DNA from: Thermoproteota archaeon
GTDB lineage: Archaea > Thermoproteota > Methanomethylicia > Methanomethylicales > B66-G16
Assembly (NCBI GenBank): GCA_003649085.1
Contig: QMQV01000069.1
Span: 1 to 7,349, forward strand
Length of the DNA: 7,349 nucleotides
Direction: 5' to 3'
Shown here: piece by piece, positions 1 to 5,280 of the stretch
How positions within the stretch are numbered: the first letter of the stretch is position 1
Layout: the number at the start of each line of letters is the position of its first letter
Program-made: the position numbers and the translations under genes
The notes under the pieces: generated by a model
Told to the model about the DNA's origin: nothing
The model's database searches: none
What the model saw: only the letters and a program-made list of their open reading frames with translations

Positions 1-285
1 GTTAAGGAGTCTGTAAAGCTAGTAAGGACTTTAAGGGACCTTAGCGGTAGGCAATTAGGTATTGGAATAACTGTTGATGTGTCTATGTTAGCTTACGAGA
101 TCGTTAAGTCAAGCGGGGTAGAAGATATCAAGAGTTCTGTTGAGCAAGCAGCATCTTGCATAGCGCTTTCCCAACTTGAGCCTATAGAAATGGAAGCTGC
201 TGAGTTTTCAGAAAAATTAAGAAACCAAGGATACCCTAGAATGGCTAACGAAGTGGAGAGGGCGGGATTTGTTAGGAAGTACTGA
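1..285 (+). CDS. C-terminal part of a probable AAA+ (McrB-like) ATPase, 5' end outside the window
   Basis: The frame is open from base 1 to the TGA at 283-285, so the gene continues upstream of the window. A GTG at 79 would give only 68 residues and is unlikely to be the true start. The visible 94 residues are mostly helical and carry no Walker motif. The segment with LRDLSGRQLGIGITVDVSM, followed by a helix and ALSQLEP, resembles the helical lid after the ATPase core of dynein-related/MoxR-type AAA+ proteins, the class to which McrB belongs. The downstream gene overlaps by 17 bases and encodes an McrC-like nuclease, which is the usual partner of such an ATPase. If correct, the protein would be the NTP-driven motor of a restriction complex. 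The reading frame is directly seen; the family is inferred from a short tail and from context, so an unrelated protein is possible. Confidence 0.5.
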   Translation, partial: VKESVKLVRTLRDLSGRQLGIGITVDVSMLAYEIVKSSGVEDIKSSVEQAASCIALSQLEPIEMEAAEFSEKLRNQGYPRMANEVERAGFVRKY

Positions 286-1618
286 TAGGAGGGATCTTGA
301 GCTACTAGTTGAAGCCTTAGTAGACATTTACTATGTGATGTTAAGCTTAGGAGCTATAGTGCGCGAATCTACAAGAATTTGGGCTCAAGGTTATCAGATA
401 AGGTTACCCACAGAATTTGTGAAAGCGACATTAATTCTTATGGATGCTGGGCGGGTCTTAGATGCGGCTTGGAAAGCGATTTACTCTCCGGCTAGGATTG
501 TTTCTGAGGAGCTTAAAATATCAAGGTTTTCTGAAGGCAGACTTGATATACCATTGACCTCTAAGCTTAGGGGGCGAGGGTTAGCTCTCATAGCAACACG
601 TAAAAGAAAGATGGATTTAGAGTCTATTGAAAACATTTTCTTAAAAGCTGTATTAGAAAGGATGAAAAGCGAGTTAAGGTCTATTTTAAATAATATTGAC
701 AACTTTGCATGTAAAGACGAAGTTTACGAGATTGTGTTTAAGGGGTTTACTTCAAATTTAAAGCAAGAATTGGCGGCGATATGTAATAATATTGACAGGC
801 TCAACGACAAGACTTTTTTGAGGTACATAAGGATAACCCCTGCTCTCATTGAGGATAGAGCGTTAAAGACTCTCGCATTGAGAATTTTAGAGAAAGGGCT
901 TTACCCATATAGTTTGATAGCTCGGATGGCTCTAAACTACATTAAGATGAAGCCAATAGCTTTGTTAACGAGATATGTGAATGAGGCAAGACAAGTAGAA
1001 AAAACTAGTTTAAGATTATGGGATTATAAGTTATATGAAGTTTATACATACTATACCGTTGTGTATTCTATAGTCAAAGCTTTAGAGCCATTTAAGCTAG
1101 AATTTGGAGAAGACTATGCGCTACTTAAAGCGGATAAGCATGAAATTCTAATAACTTATGATAGGAGTCCCGAATGTAAAAGTTGGTTTTCACACGGAAA
1201 GGTAAAAATGTTTGATGGTAATAAGGTAGTGTTTCCTCCCGGTAAACCCGACATAGCAGTTCATGTAAATGATGTTGTTAAAACTGTAGGCGATGCAAAA
1301 TACAGGGTATCGGTTAAGGAGCTTTCACAGGCAAGATTTAAGGTGCTTGGGTACATGCATGAGTATTCTGCACCAATAGGTGCCTTGTTTTTTGACCCAA
1401 TGCATATAACCTATCGTGAAGAGATTGATTCTGAAGACAGAGACTTTGTAGTTTTTCTCGAAAAAGCAATAAAATGTGATGGTTTCCTGATAGAAAGGAA
1501 TTCTAATGATGCATTTTACGTCGTCCCTTTAAAGCCCATGTCTTACAATCAGTTATTGAGGAGCAGAATCTTAGATGTACTCATGGATATAGCAGAAAAA
1601 CTAACTAGCTGCAATTAG
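269..1618 (+). CDS. McrC/DUF2357-like PD-(D/E)XK nuclease
   Basis: This encodes 449 residues, apparently cytoplasmic with no signal peptide. The C-terminal third has the nuclease core: LYEVYTYY (E257) on a helix, GKPDIAV (D328), then GDAKY with D342 and K344. E, D and DxK in this order are the metal-binding and catalytic residues of PD-(D/E)XK enzymes, and KPDI-then-DAKY is typical of McrC and DUF2357 proteins. The N-terminal 250 residues are helical and would bind the partner or DNA. McrC-type proteins cut DNA when driven by an AAA+ GTPase/ATPase, and the overlapping upstream gene is a plausible partner. The start is uncertain. TTG at 269 is the only usual start before GTG 335 and ATG 338. 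A GGAGGG at 288-293 lies inside the frame and about 40 bases before GTG 335, too far to serve it. The core assignment is fairly secure; the target, such as modified phage DNA, is inference. Confidence 0.75.
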   Translation: MLGSTDRRDLELLVEALVDIYYVMLSLGAIVRESTRIWAQGYQIRLPTEFVKATLILMDAGRVLDAAWKAIYSPARIVSEELKISRFSEGRLDIPLTSKLRGRGLALIATRKRKMDLESIENIFLKAVLERMKSELRSILNNIDNFACKDEVYEIVFKGFTSNLKQELAAICNNIDRLNDKTFLRYIRITPALIEDRALKTLALRILEKGLYPYSLIARMALNYIKMKPIALLTRYVNEARQVEKTSLRLWDYKLYEVYTYYTVVYSIVKALEPFKLEFGEDYALLKADKHEILITYDRSPECKSWFSHGKVKMFDGNKVVFPPGKPDIAVHVNDVVKTVGDAKYRVSVKELSQARFKVLGYMHEYSAPIGALFFDPMHITYREEIDSEDRDFVVFLEKAIKCDGFLIERNSNDAFYVVPLKPMSYNQLLRSRILDVLMDIAEKLTSCN

Positions 1619-1735
1619 TAATTAGTCAAAACTTAAGATAAGATTAGTAAGTCTGTAAATCTCTTTCAAAGTCTTCGTTTAGACCAGAACCATGCCTAAT
1701 GAAGGCGTCCAAATGACCACCTTTCCAAAAAGCTG

Positions 1736-2980
1736 TTAATGGCTACTTAAGGCAAAGGAAGGGCAAATTTCGATCAGTAATGAGTTATCATGTACCAGGT
1801 TTTTAAGCAACTTAAAGTGTTGAAGTAGCTTTATCTTAAACTCCTTAGAGGGCACATTATTCAACATGTCCGGTGTTATAAACTTCACATTCCCTGCTTG
1901 ATACTCATGTCTAAGTTGTTTATAAAAGTCCTCTGACATTATAGCCTTACCTTCGTTTTTGAGCTTCCAAACTTCATATAGCGTCGGTTTAACAAGACCT
2001 CGTTTTAAAACATGCGTGCCACAACAGCTACTTGCCGTGTGTAGATGAAAGAATCCTTCACGACACGTCGAGAATAAGAGTCCGTGTTCATCACATAACT
2101 TTTTCAGGTTTTCAAGGACCTTTAATCTAATGCCCAAAACTGGTCTTTTATAGGGGGATAAGGGGTATTTAGTCCATGTAGATCTTGAGGTTAAGAGCTT
2201 CCCATTTATTGCTGCTTTACTAATGTCAGAAAGTAATCTCCACTGAGAGAACCTAAAGAACTCGGCAATCACCTGCAATACACCAACATCCTCTAAGTCA
2301 TCTAAGAGAGTATTGAGTAATCTAACGTCAGTATTTACCCCCGGTATTAGAGGTTGGAGCCTAACAACTACAGGAACACCAAGATCTCTTAGCTTCTTAC
2401 AAGCACCTAACCTCTCCTCAGGAGAAGGTGCGTATGGTTCTAAAATTTTCGATTGCTTTTCATTGGGCGTTATAATCGTATACTGGACAATCGCTAGCTT
2501 TTCATCAGACAGTTTACGTATTACGGAAAGCCAAGGTTCCTTGGTGATCAGCGTGCTTTTTGTCGAGATTATTAGAGGAATTTCCTCCCTTAAGCATGTA
2601 GCAAGACTTTTCAATGAAAACTTGTATATCCTTTCACTTGGATGAAAGGCATCAGTAAGAGTAGACATTCTGAAAATTGGGTAATCACCTAAAGCCCTTT
2701 CTAAAGCTCTCAGGTTATTTAGAAACTCTCTTCCCATTTGAAGTGCCATGCGTTTTTCTTTTAGGGGCAACATTCTTGAATAACAGTATAAACAACGATG
2801 TTCGCACCATTGGTACAAATCTAGCTTAAAGATCGAATAACATAGCCCGCTCATGCACAGGGAAGGACCAATTATCAAGTCTCTTAGCAATAACTCCCTT
2901 ACATTAATACTCTCCATGTATGTGTTCGCTCCTCTTATAAACTGGTCAAGTGAAATCTGCCTCAAGGGAAGTCCCAACAT
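1736..2980 (-). CDS. Radical SAM protein, spore photoproduct lyase-like (SPL/Rv2578c-type)
   Basis: This encodes 414 residues. The motif CEHRCLYCY (C59, C63, C66; Cx3Cx2C) binds the 4Fe-4S cluster that cleaves S-adenosylmethionine to start radical chemistry. Following blocks match the SPL-like branch: STLTDAFHPSE (about 106-116), ISTKSTLITKE (138-148), ILEPYAPSPEERL (179-191), and VVVRLQPLIPGVN (204-216). These are known to shape the SAM barrel. The C-terminal part has further cysteines at C306 and C319-C320 within a CREGFF...SSCCG stretch, which could bind an auxiliary cluster or metal. True spore photoproduct lyase repairs UV thymine dimers, but most members of this wider family have no known substrate, so none is assigned. 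The ATG at 2978-2980 has no clear ribosome binding site, so the message may be leaderless. The gene converges with the nuclease gene and has no same-strand neighbour close by. Confidence 0.8.
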   Translation of the reverse strand: MLGLPLRQISLDQFIRGANTYMESINVRELLLRDLIIGPSLCMSGLCYSIFKLDLYQWCEHRCLYCYSRMLPLKEKRMALQMGREFLNNLRALERALGDYPIFRMSTLTDAFHPSERIYKFSLKSLATCLREEIPLIISTKSTLITKEPWLSVIRKLSDEKLAIVQYTIITPNEKQSKILEPYAPSPEERLGACKKLRDLGVPVVVRLQPLIPGVNTDVRLLNTLLDDLEDVGVLQVIAEFFRFSQWRLLSDISKAAINGKLLTSRSTWTKYPLSPYKRPVLGIRLKVLENLKKLCDEHGLLFSTCREGFFHLHTASSCCGTHVLKRGLVKPTLYEVWKLKNEGKAIMSEDFYKQLRHEYQAGNVKFITPDMLNNVPSKEFKIKLLQHFKLLKNLVHDNSLLIEICPSFALSSH

Positions 2981-3021
2981 CTATTACTGTCCTATTTCTG
3001 TTCTCTGCAGCTCATTTGCTA

Positions 3022-3353
3022 ATGCTTATTGGCTTACTTTCTTTGTTTAGTCTTGTTGATTGTGCAGTCTATGAGTTTAGGGTTAGGGTTTTAAGGTTGT
3101 TAACTGTGAAACCTATAGGGTTTTCTGAGCCTAAGAGGGACCCTAGTGTTGAGAGTAGAAGCTTGATTTCTACTAAAAAGATGGTGTAAAGCTCGGCCTA
3201 TTAAAGGAGACTGCGATAAGGGAGTATAAGGAGAAGTCAAGGCTTAGGAAGAAGTTAATTAAGCGTATATGGAGAATTTTCGATCAGGTTAATGAAGATG
3301 GGATACTAGAAGTTGTTTAAGAGCTGGAAGCTAAAGCATCGGCGTCGAAGTAA
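3022..3353 (+). pseudogene. Broken gene for a small protein with an N-terminal membrane segment
   Basis: A frame with in-frame ATG at 3022 (open back to a GTG at 2950, which lies antisense to the radical SAM gene) starts with a hydrophobic segment, LLMLIGLLSLFSLV, then turns basic and stops at 3187-3189. From 3177 on, the neighbouring frame carries a charged helical stretch (ETAIREYKEKSRLRKKLIKR, about 3211-3270) but has no ATG, GTG or TTG of its own. One extra A in the AAAAA run at 3175-3179 would join the two frames smoothly. The joined frame stops at TAA 3318-3320, and the same frame then reads ELEAKASASK to a second TAA at 3351-3353. Two disruptions suggest decay of one gene with a membrane anchor and a helical tail. 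Alternatives are a sequencing error in the A run, slippage at that run, or chance open frames. I recognise no family. Confidence 0.4.
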
Positions 3354-3386
3354 ATTGGCAGAAGAAAGGCTGGAAAAGCTGAGCTT

Positions 3387-3662
3387 TTACAACCAGTCTT
3401 TGCTGTAAAGGTTTTCATGCTTCTCCATGTTTTTCTTTATGTGTGTTCTTTCTAGTACTTCGCAGCAGTTTGAGTTTTCTCTTGTAAACTCCTCGAATTT
3501 ATAGCACCAGCCTACGCCCCTGTATATTCGCATCCAGTACTTGCATGAGCTGCAGGTGGGCTTTACACGCCCTGTTTTCTCCTCAATTAACTTCCTTAAG
3601 AGGTCGTAGAGGTGGTAGCGGTAGATAGTATAGTAATCTACGTCATGCTCATCAAAAGACAT
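3387..3662 (-). CDS. Small cysteine-rich, probably metal-binding protein
   Basis: This encodes 91 residues of no recognised family. The N-terminal 30 residues are acidic and rich in tyrosine (DVDYYTIYRYHLYDLL) and look helical. They are followed by a compact cysteine set: CSSC (C37, C40), GVGWC (C53), NSNCC (C66, C67). Spacing of CxxC, then about 12 residues, C, then about 12 residues, CC, would suit a zinc knuckle or a small Fe-S site. The C-terminus is charged and probably flexible. The ATG at 3660-3662 is preceded by a GGTGA ribosome binding site at 3669-3673, six bases away, so the start is well supported. A second small cysteine-containing gene lies 18 bases upstream on the same strand, and the two are presumably cotranscribed. 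The function is unknown. Confidence 0.65.
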   Translation of the reverse strand: MSFDEHDVDYYTIYRYHLYDLLRKLIEEKTGRVKPTCSSCKYWMRIYRGVGWCYKFEEFTRENSNCCEVLERTHIKKNMEKHENLYSKDWL

Positions 3663-3680
3663 TTGCCTTCACCGCTTTCA

Positions 3681-3845
3681 TCAACAATACTTGGTTAATA
3701 CATCCTGTATTCCAATGTGCGGTAGTAACGTCATTGCTTCTCTTCTTTCTTTCATGATCTTCTTCGCGCATTTAAGCCCATACGTTTTCCCGGTTTTTAC
3801 TACAAAACCATGTTTTAGCCTTCTATTGCAAAGTGCACACCTCAA
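3681..3845 (-). CDS. Tiny zinc-ribbon-like protein, TTG start
   Basis: A 54-residue frame on the minus strand begins at TTG 3843-3845 and ends at TGA 3681-3683. A near-perfect ribosome binding site, GAGGTGA at 3851-3857, lies five bases before the TTG; GTG at 3852-3854 is in the same frame but lies within that site. The product starts MRCALCNRRLKHGFVVKTG, with C3xxC6, then C26 in a YGLKCAKK context, and ends with C54. A CxxC knuckle, a short beta-hairpin (GFVVKTGKTYGLKC) and a basic helix fit a one-metal zinc ribbon that could bind nucleic acid or a protein. It sits 18 bases before the next small Cys-rich gene, as the first gene of a two-gene operon. I recognise no family. The start signal and the coherent sequence make it likely to be real. 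Confidence 0.6.
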   Translation of the reverse strand: MRCALCNRRLKHGFVVKTGKTYGLKCAKKIMKERREAMTLLPHIGIQDVLTKYC

Positions 3846-4053
3846 ACTCTTCACCTCATAAAAAAGCGGCGGGATGGGTTTGGCGAGTTGAGGTGTGTGT
3901 CCCTAGAAGTCAGAAGGTTCGCTAACTACATTAAAGCCAAAACTTGCAACAATCGCGTTTTAGCATGCATATCTGATGATCATTCCAAAAAGCTCTGTAA
4001 GAGACTCAAATAACCATTCGTATCGTTCTAATCTTATGCATGTATCTAAAACG

Positions 4054-4092
4054 ATAAGTGGTAGCGCTTAGGACATACTCCACTAAACTTAT
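4054..4092. promoter_or_regulatory. Imperfect inverted repeat upstream of the antitoxin gene, candidate operator
   Basis: The arms ATAAGTGG (4054-4061) and CCACT...CTTAT (4080-4092) are partly complementary, with AGTGG matching CCACT exactly. The arms enclose a TTAGGACAT (4068-4076) that is repeated directly at 4120-4128 across the antitoxin start codon. VapB-type antitoxins commonly repress their own operon through such repeats, but here the repeat is short and the role is only inferred. Confidence 0.25.
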
Positions 4093-4103
4093 TGCGCATT
4101 ACA

Positions 4104-4115
4104 CGAAATTATATG
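4104..4115 (+). promoter_or_regulatory. BRE/TATA-like element before the toxin-antitoxin pair
   Basis: CGAAATTATATG resembles an archaeal BRE followed by a TATA box. It ends only 12 bases before the ATG at 4127, so a start site 22-26 bases downstream of its centre would fall inside the gene. A weaker candidate, the TTATT in CTAAACTTATT (4083-4093), is better spaced. I cannot decide between them. Confidence 0.25.
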
Positions 4116-4126
4116 TGGGTTAGGAC

Positions 4127-4315
4127 ATGACTAGAATTGTTCGTGCTAAGTACGAAAACGGCGTTCTAAAGCCATTGGAGAAGCTAGACCTTAAAGAAGG
4201 TGAGGAGGTAATTGTAGCGTTAAAGGGTTTTGCTGGTTTCAAAGATGAGGTCCCAAAGATTATTGTTAGGACTAAGGAGGACCCTATCGAGAGATTGAGT
4301 AGTGAGAGAAGGTAG
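4127..4315 (+). CDS. VapB-like antitoxin of the DUF104 (AF2212-like) family
   Basis: The 62-residue product begins MTRIVRAKYENGVLKPLEKL and continues DLKEGEEVIVALKG. The pattern (V/I)RAxYENGVLKPLExLDLKEGEEV is characteristic of DUF104/AF2212-like antitoxins of archaea, small beta-rich proteins whose extended C-terminus wraps around and blocks a PIN-domain RNase. The C-terminal part here (PKIIVRTKEDPIERLSSERR) would be the toxin-binding tail. The family pattern starts right at the N-terminus, which supports ATG 4127. A GGTTAGGA just before the ATG is a poor ribosome binding site. The gene overlaps the toxin gene by 14 bases, as expected for cotranslated toxin-antitoxin pairs. The antitoxin looks intact, although its partner seems degenerate. 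Confidence 0.8.
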   Translation: MTRIVRAKYENGVLKPLEKLDLKEGEEVIVALKGFAGFKDEVPKIIVRTKEDPIERLSSERR

Positions 4316-4727
4316 TTCGATATTGAAGCCCACCGTCGTAGATGTTAGCGTATTTGTGGACTACTTCGTTATTGTTGAGGGTAAAGAGGATAGGCATAGG
4401 ATAGCAGTTGAGTTTCTGAATAGGTTATCGGATAGAGGTGCTATAGTCTACGGGCCATTCGTCTTTGAGATAGAGCTCTGTGCGGTTCTAGTCCGCTACA
4501 TGGAGCCTAACTACGTTATGAAAATCCTTGAAGTGGTGCTTAACCATGTAGCTACGATCAAGGAGAACGGGCCTCATTCAGGAGCTAAACCAGAGTATAT
4601 TTATTTTATAATATTATACTGTTATTACGCGTCGTTGACTAGCCTTGTAGGGGAAAGCTTTTTACCTTTTTGTATTAGAGTTTTTCTTGGTCCCCGCGTA
4701 GCTCAGCGGAAGAGCGTCCGGCTGTAG
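4302..4727 (+). CDS. Degenerate VapC-like PIN-domain toxin running into tRNA-Tyr
   Basis: This encodes 141 residues from GTG 4302; TTG 4323 is an alternative. PIN-domain RNases cut RNA using four conserved acidic residues. The first half fits well: TVVDVSVFVDY (D14) and YGPFVFEIELCAVLVR (E58). The third and fourth acids, normally in an A-x-D-x-YYA segment and in an LxTxD segment, should lie in LYCYYASLTSLVGESFLPFC (105-124). By my alignment these positions are Y106 and C124, so the active site looks lost. A single base change (GAC to TAC) could explain the first. Residues 131-141 are translated from the 5' half of the tRNA-Tyr gene, so the natural C-terminus is missing. The antitoxin gene overlaps upstream. 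The gene is probably a decaying or catalytically dead toxin, although it has no internal stop. It could instead be functional with an unusual active site. Confidence 0.6.
   Translation: MREGSSILKPTVVDVSVFVDYFVIVEGKEDRHRIAVEFLNRLSDRGAIVYGPFVFEIELCAVLVRYMEPNYVMKILEVVLNHVATIKENGPHSGAKPEYIYFIILYCYYASLTSLVGESFLPFCIRVFLGPRVAQRKSVRL
4653..4664 (+). promoter_or_regulatory. Promoter of tRNA-Tyr
   Basis: GAAAGCTTTTTA is a good archaeal BRE plus TATA box. Its TATA centre is about 31 bases before the tRNA 5' end at 4692, so transcription would start a few bases upstream of the tRNA. It lies inside the toxin reading frame. Confidence 0.6.
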
Positions 4728-4828
4728 TGTGCGCTTTGACGGCGCTCCCTATGTGGAGCGCTTGGATGATTAAGCGTTAGCTGGACGCGGATACCGGATG
4801 GTCGTGGGTTCAAATCCCACCGCGGGGA
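4692..4828 (+). tRNA. tRNA-Tyr (anticodon GTA) with intron; CCA encoded at 4829-4831
   Basis: All arms can be paired by eye. The acceptor stem is CCCCGCG (4692-4698) with CGCGGGG (4821-4827), with A73 at 4828 and CCA encoded next. The D stem is GCTC/GAGC (4701-4704, 4712-4715) with GG in the loop. The anticodon stem is TCCGG (4717-4721) with CCGGA (4794-4798), with loop C T G T A G / A and anticodon GTA at 4724-4726. The T arm is GTGGG-TTCAAAT-CCCAC (4804-4820). C1-G72 is the identity pair of archaeal tRNA-Tyr and agrees with the anticodon. The mature molecule is 72 bases plus CCA. A 65-base intron lies after position 37. The tRNA overlaps the end of the degenerate toxin frame and precedes the RNA polymerase operon. 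Confidence 0.95.
4728..4792 (+). other. tRNA-Tyr intron (37/38) with bulge-helix-bulge splice sites
   Basis: The intron can be folded with the exons into the motif cut by archaeal tRNA splicing endonuclease. The anticodon stem is followed by a four-pair central helix, C32 T33 G34 T35 with GCGG (4787-4790; two G-U pairs). The 5' bulge is AG|T (4726-4728) and the 3' bulge is AT|A (4791-4793). Inside the intron, CGCTT (4732-4736) can pair with AAGCG (4772-4776), and a strong hairpin GCGCTCC/GGAGCGC (4742-4748, 4755-4761) has a six-base loop. It is too short for a homing endonuclease gene. Confidence 0.8.
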
Positions 4829-4848
4829 CCATACTCTCCTTTAATAGC

Positions 4849-4870
4849 TTTTTGTCTCCCTTCTTTTCTT
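4849..4870 (+). terminator. T-rich terminator region after tRNA-Tyr
   Basis: A T5 run at 4849-4853 and the pyrimidine tract TTCTTTTCTT at 4861-4870 follow the tRNA 3' end within 40 bases. Archaeal RNA polymerase terminates at such T tracts without a hairpin. Confidence 0.45.
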
Positions 4871-4952
4871 GTGAAAAGCTGTTCGTAGGAGCTTAGGCTT
4901 GTGTTTTAGGTTTTTCGAATTTTTTCGTTGTGCTGTTGTTTAGTTTTTTGTA

Positions 4953-4966
4953 GCAAACTTTATTTA
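4953..4966 (+). promoter_or_regulatory. Candidate promoter of the rpoH-rpoB operon
   Basis: GCAAACTTTATTTA fits a BRE followed by a TATA box. Transcription would start near 4986, giving a leader of about 50 bases before the rpoH GTG. A second TATA-like stretch, TTTATA, follows at 4971-4976. Confidence 0.45.
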
Positions 4967-5038
4967 GTGGTTTATAGGCTGTTACCTCGCACGGGTCGTG
5001 ATTTGGTGTTTACTGTTTCTCAGGGTGGTTTCTCGTTG

Positions 5039-5272
5039 GTGAAGATTGATGTGTTAAAGTATTCGGGAGTGGACGCCAGGGTTTTGTCTAAGGAGGAAGC
5101 TAAGGAGCTGCTAGAGCGCTATGGTATTGTGCCTAGGCAGCTTCCTTGGCTTCGCTCCTCAGATCCTCTTGCTAAAGCCTTAGGCGCTAAGCCTGGTGAT
5201 ATTGTTAAGATTGTTAGGAAGAGCCCCATGGCTGGTGAAGCAGTGGTTTATAGAGTTGTTGTACCGGGGTGA
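5039..5272 (+). CDS. rpoH: DNA-directed RNA polymerase subunit H (Rpo5)
   Basis: The 77-residue product is the archaeal counterpart of the C-terminal domain of eukaryotic Rpb5. It belongs to the RNA polymerase core, next to the DNA entry jaw. The diagnostic sequence runs [35 protein letters not shown] and [19 protein letters not shown], to the C-terminus, as in other Rpo5 proteins. The frame is open upstream to 4928, but that extension is cysteine-rich and unlike the family, and would overlap the promoter. I therefore choose GTG 5039, which gives the usual length of about 75-85 residues and has GGGTGGT (5023-5029) nine bases upstream; TTG 5036 is possible. The stop TGA (5270-5272) overlaps the ribosome binding site of rpoB, so the two are coupled in the common archaeal order rpoH-rpoB. 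Confidence 0.95.
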   Translation: MKIDVLKYSGVDARVLSKEEAKELLERYGIVPRQLPWLRSSDPLAKALGAKPGDIVKIVRKSPMAGEAVVYRVVVPG

Positions 5273-5277
5273 GGTGA
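5271..5277 (+). promoter_or_regulatory. Ribosome binding site that fixes the rpoB TTG start
   Basis: GAGGTGA, complementary to the archaeal 16S rRNA 3' end, overlaps the rpoH stop codon and lies three bases before TTG 5281. It explains the use of TTG rather than the first ATG at 5317. Confidence 0.7.
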
Positions 5278-5280
5278 AGC

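Larger units (their letters stand above)
3846..4126. other. Intergenic region between divergent small operons
   Basis: This region holds the upstream signals of the minus-strand Cys-rich operon on the left and of the antitoxin gene on the right. A plus-strand frame from TTG 3888 to TAA 4011-4013 (41 residues) has no convincing ribosome binding site, so I do not call it a gene. The right end carries a short inverted repeat, a 9-base direct repeat and two TATA-like stretches, listed separately. Nothing resembling an RNA gene or CRISPR repeat is seen. Confidence 0.5.

Noticed and set aside
481..702. Minus-strand open frame within the nuclease gene
   Set aside because: It is antisense to a coherent long gene and has no motif or start signal.
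1619..1735. A small gene or RNA between the convergent nuclease and radical SAM genes
   Set aside because: Only a 15-codon frame and weak T tracts are present. It looks like a plain convergent spacer.
2950..3050. GTG 2950 as start of the membrane-segment frame, and the overlapping frame 2853-3050
   Set aside because: Both lie antisense to the start of the well-supported radical SAM gene. Only the part from about 3022 on is a plausible gene remnant.
3074..3092. Telomere-like TTAGGGTTAGGG
   Set aside because: There are only two units, lying in the open frame of the broken gene. This is chance, not an array.
1723..3994. 12-base match TTCCAAAAAGCT at 1723-1734 and 3983-3994
   Set aside because: About one or two 12-base matches are expected by chance in a window of this size, and the flanks do not extend the match.
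3888..4013. 41-residue plus-strand frame starting at TTG 3888 (or GTG 3897)
   Set aside because: There is no properly spaced ribosome binding site and no recognisable motif. Its length is expected by chance.
4928..5038. 37-residue N-terminal extension of subunit H from 4928
   Set aside because: It is not similar to Rpo5, is cysteine-rich, covers the probable promoter, and GTG 5039 gives the family length.
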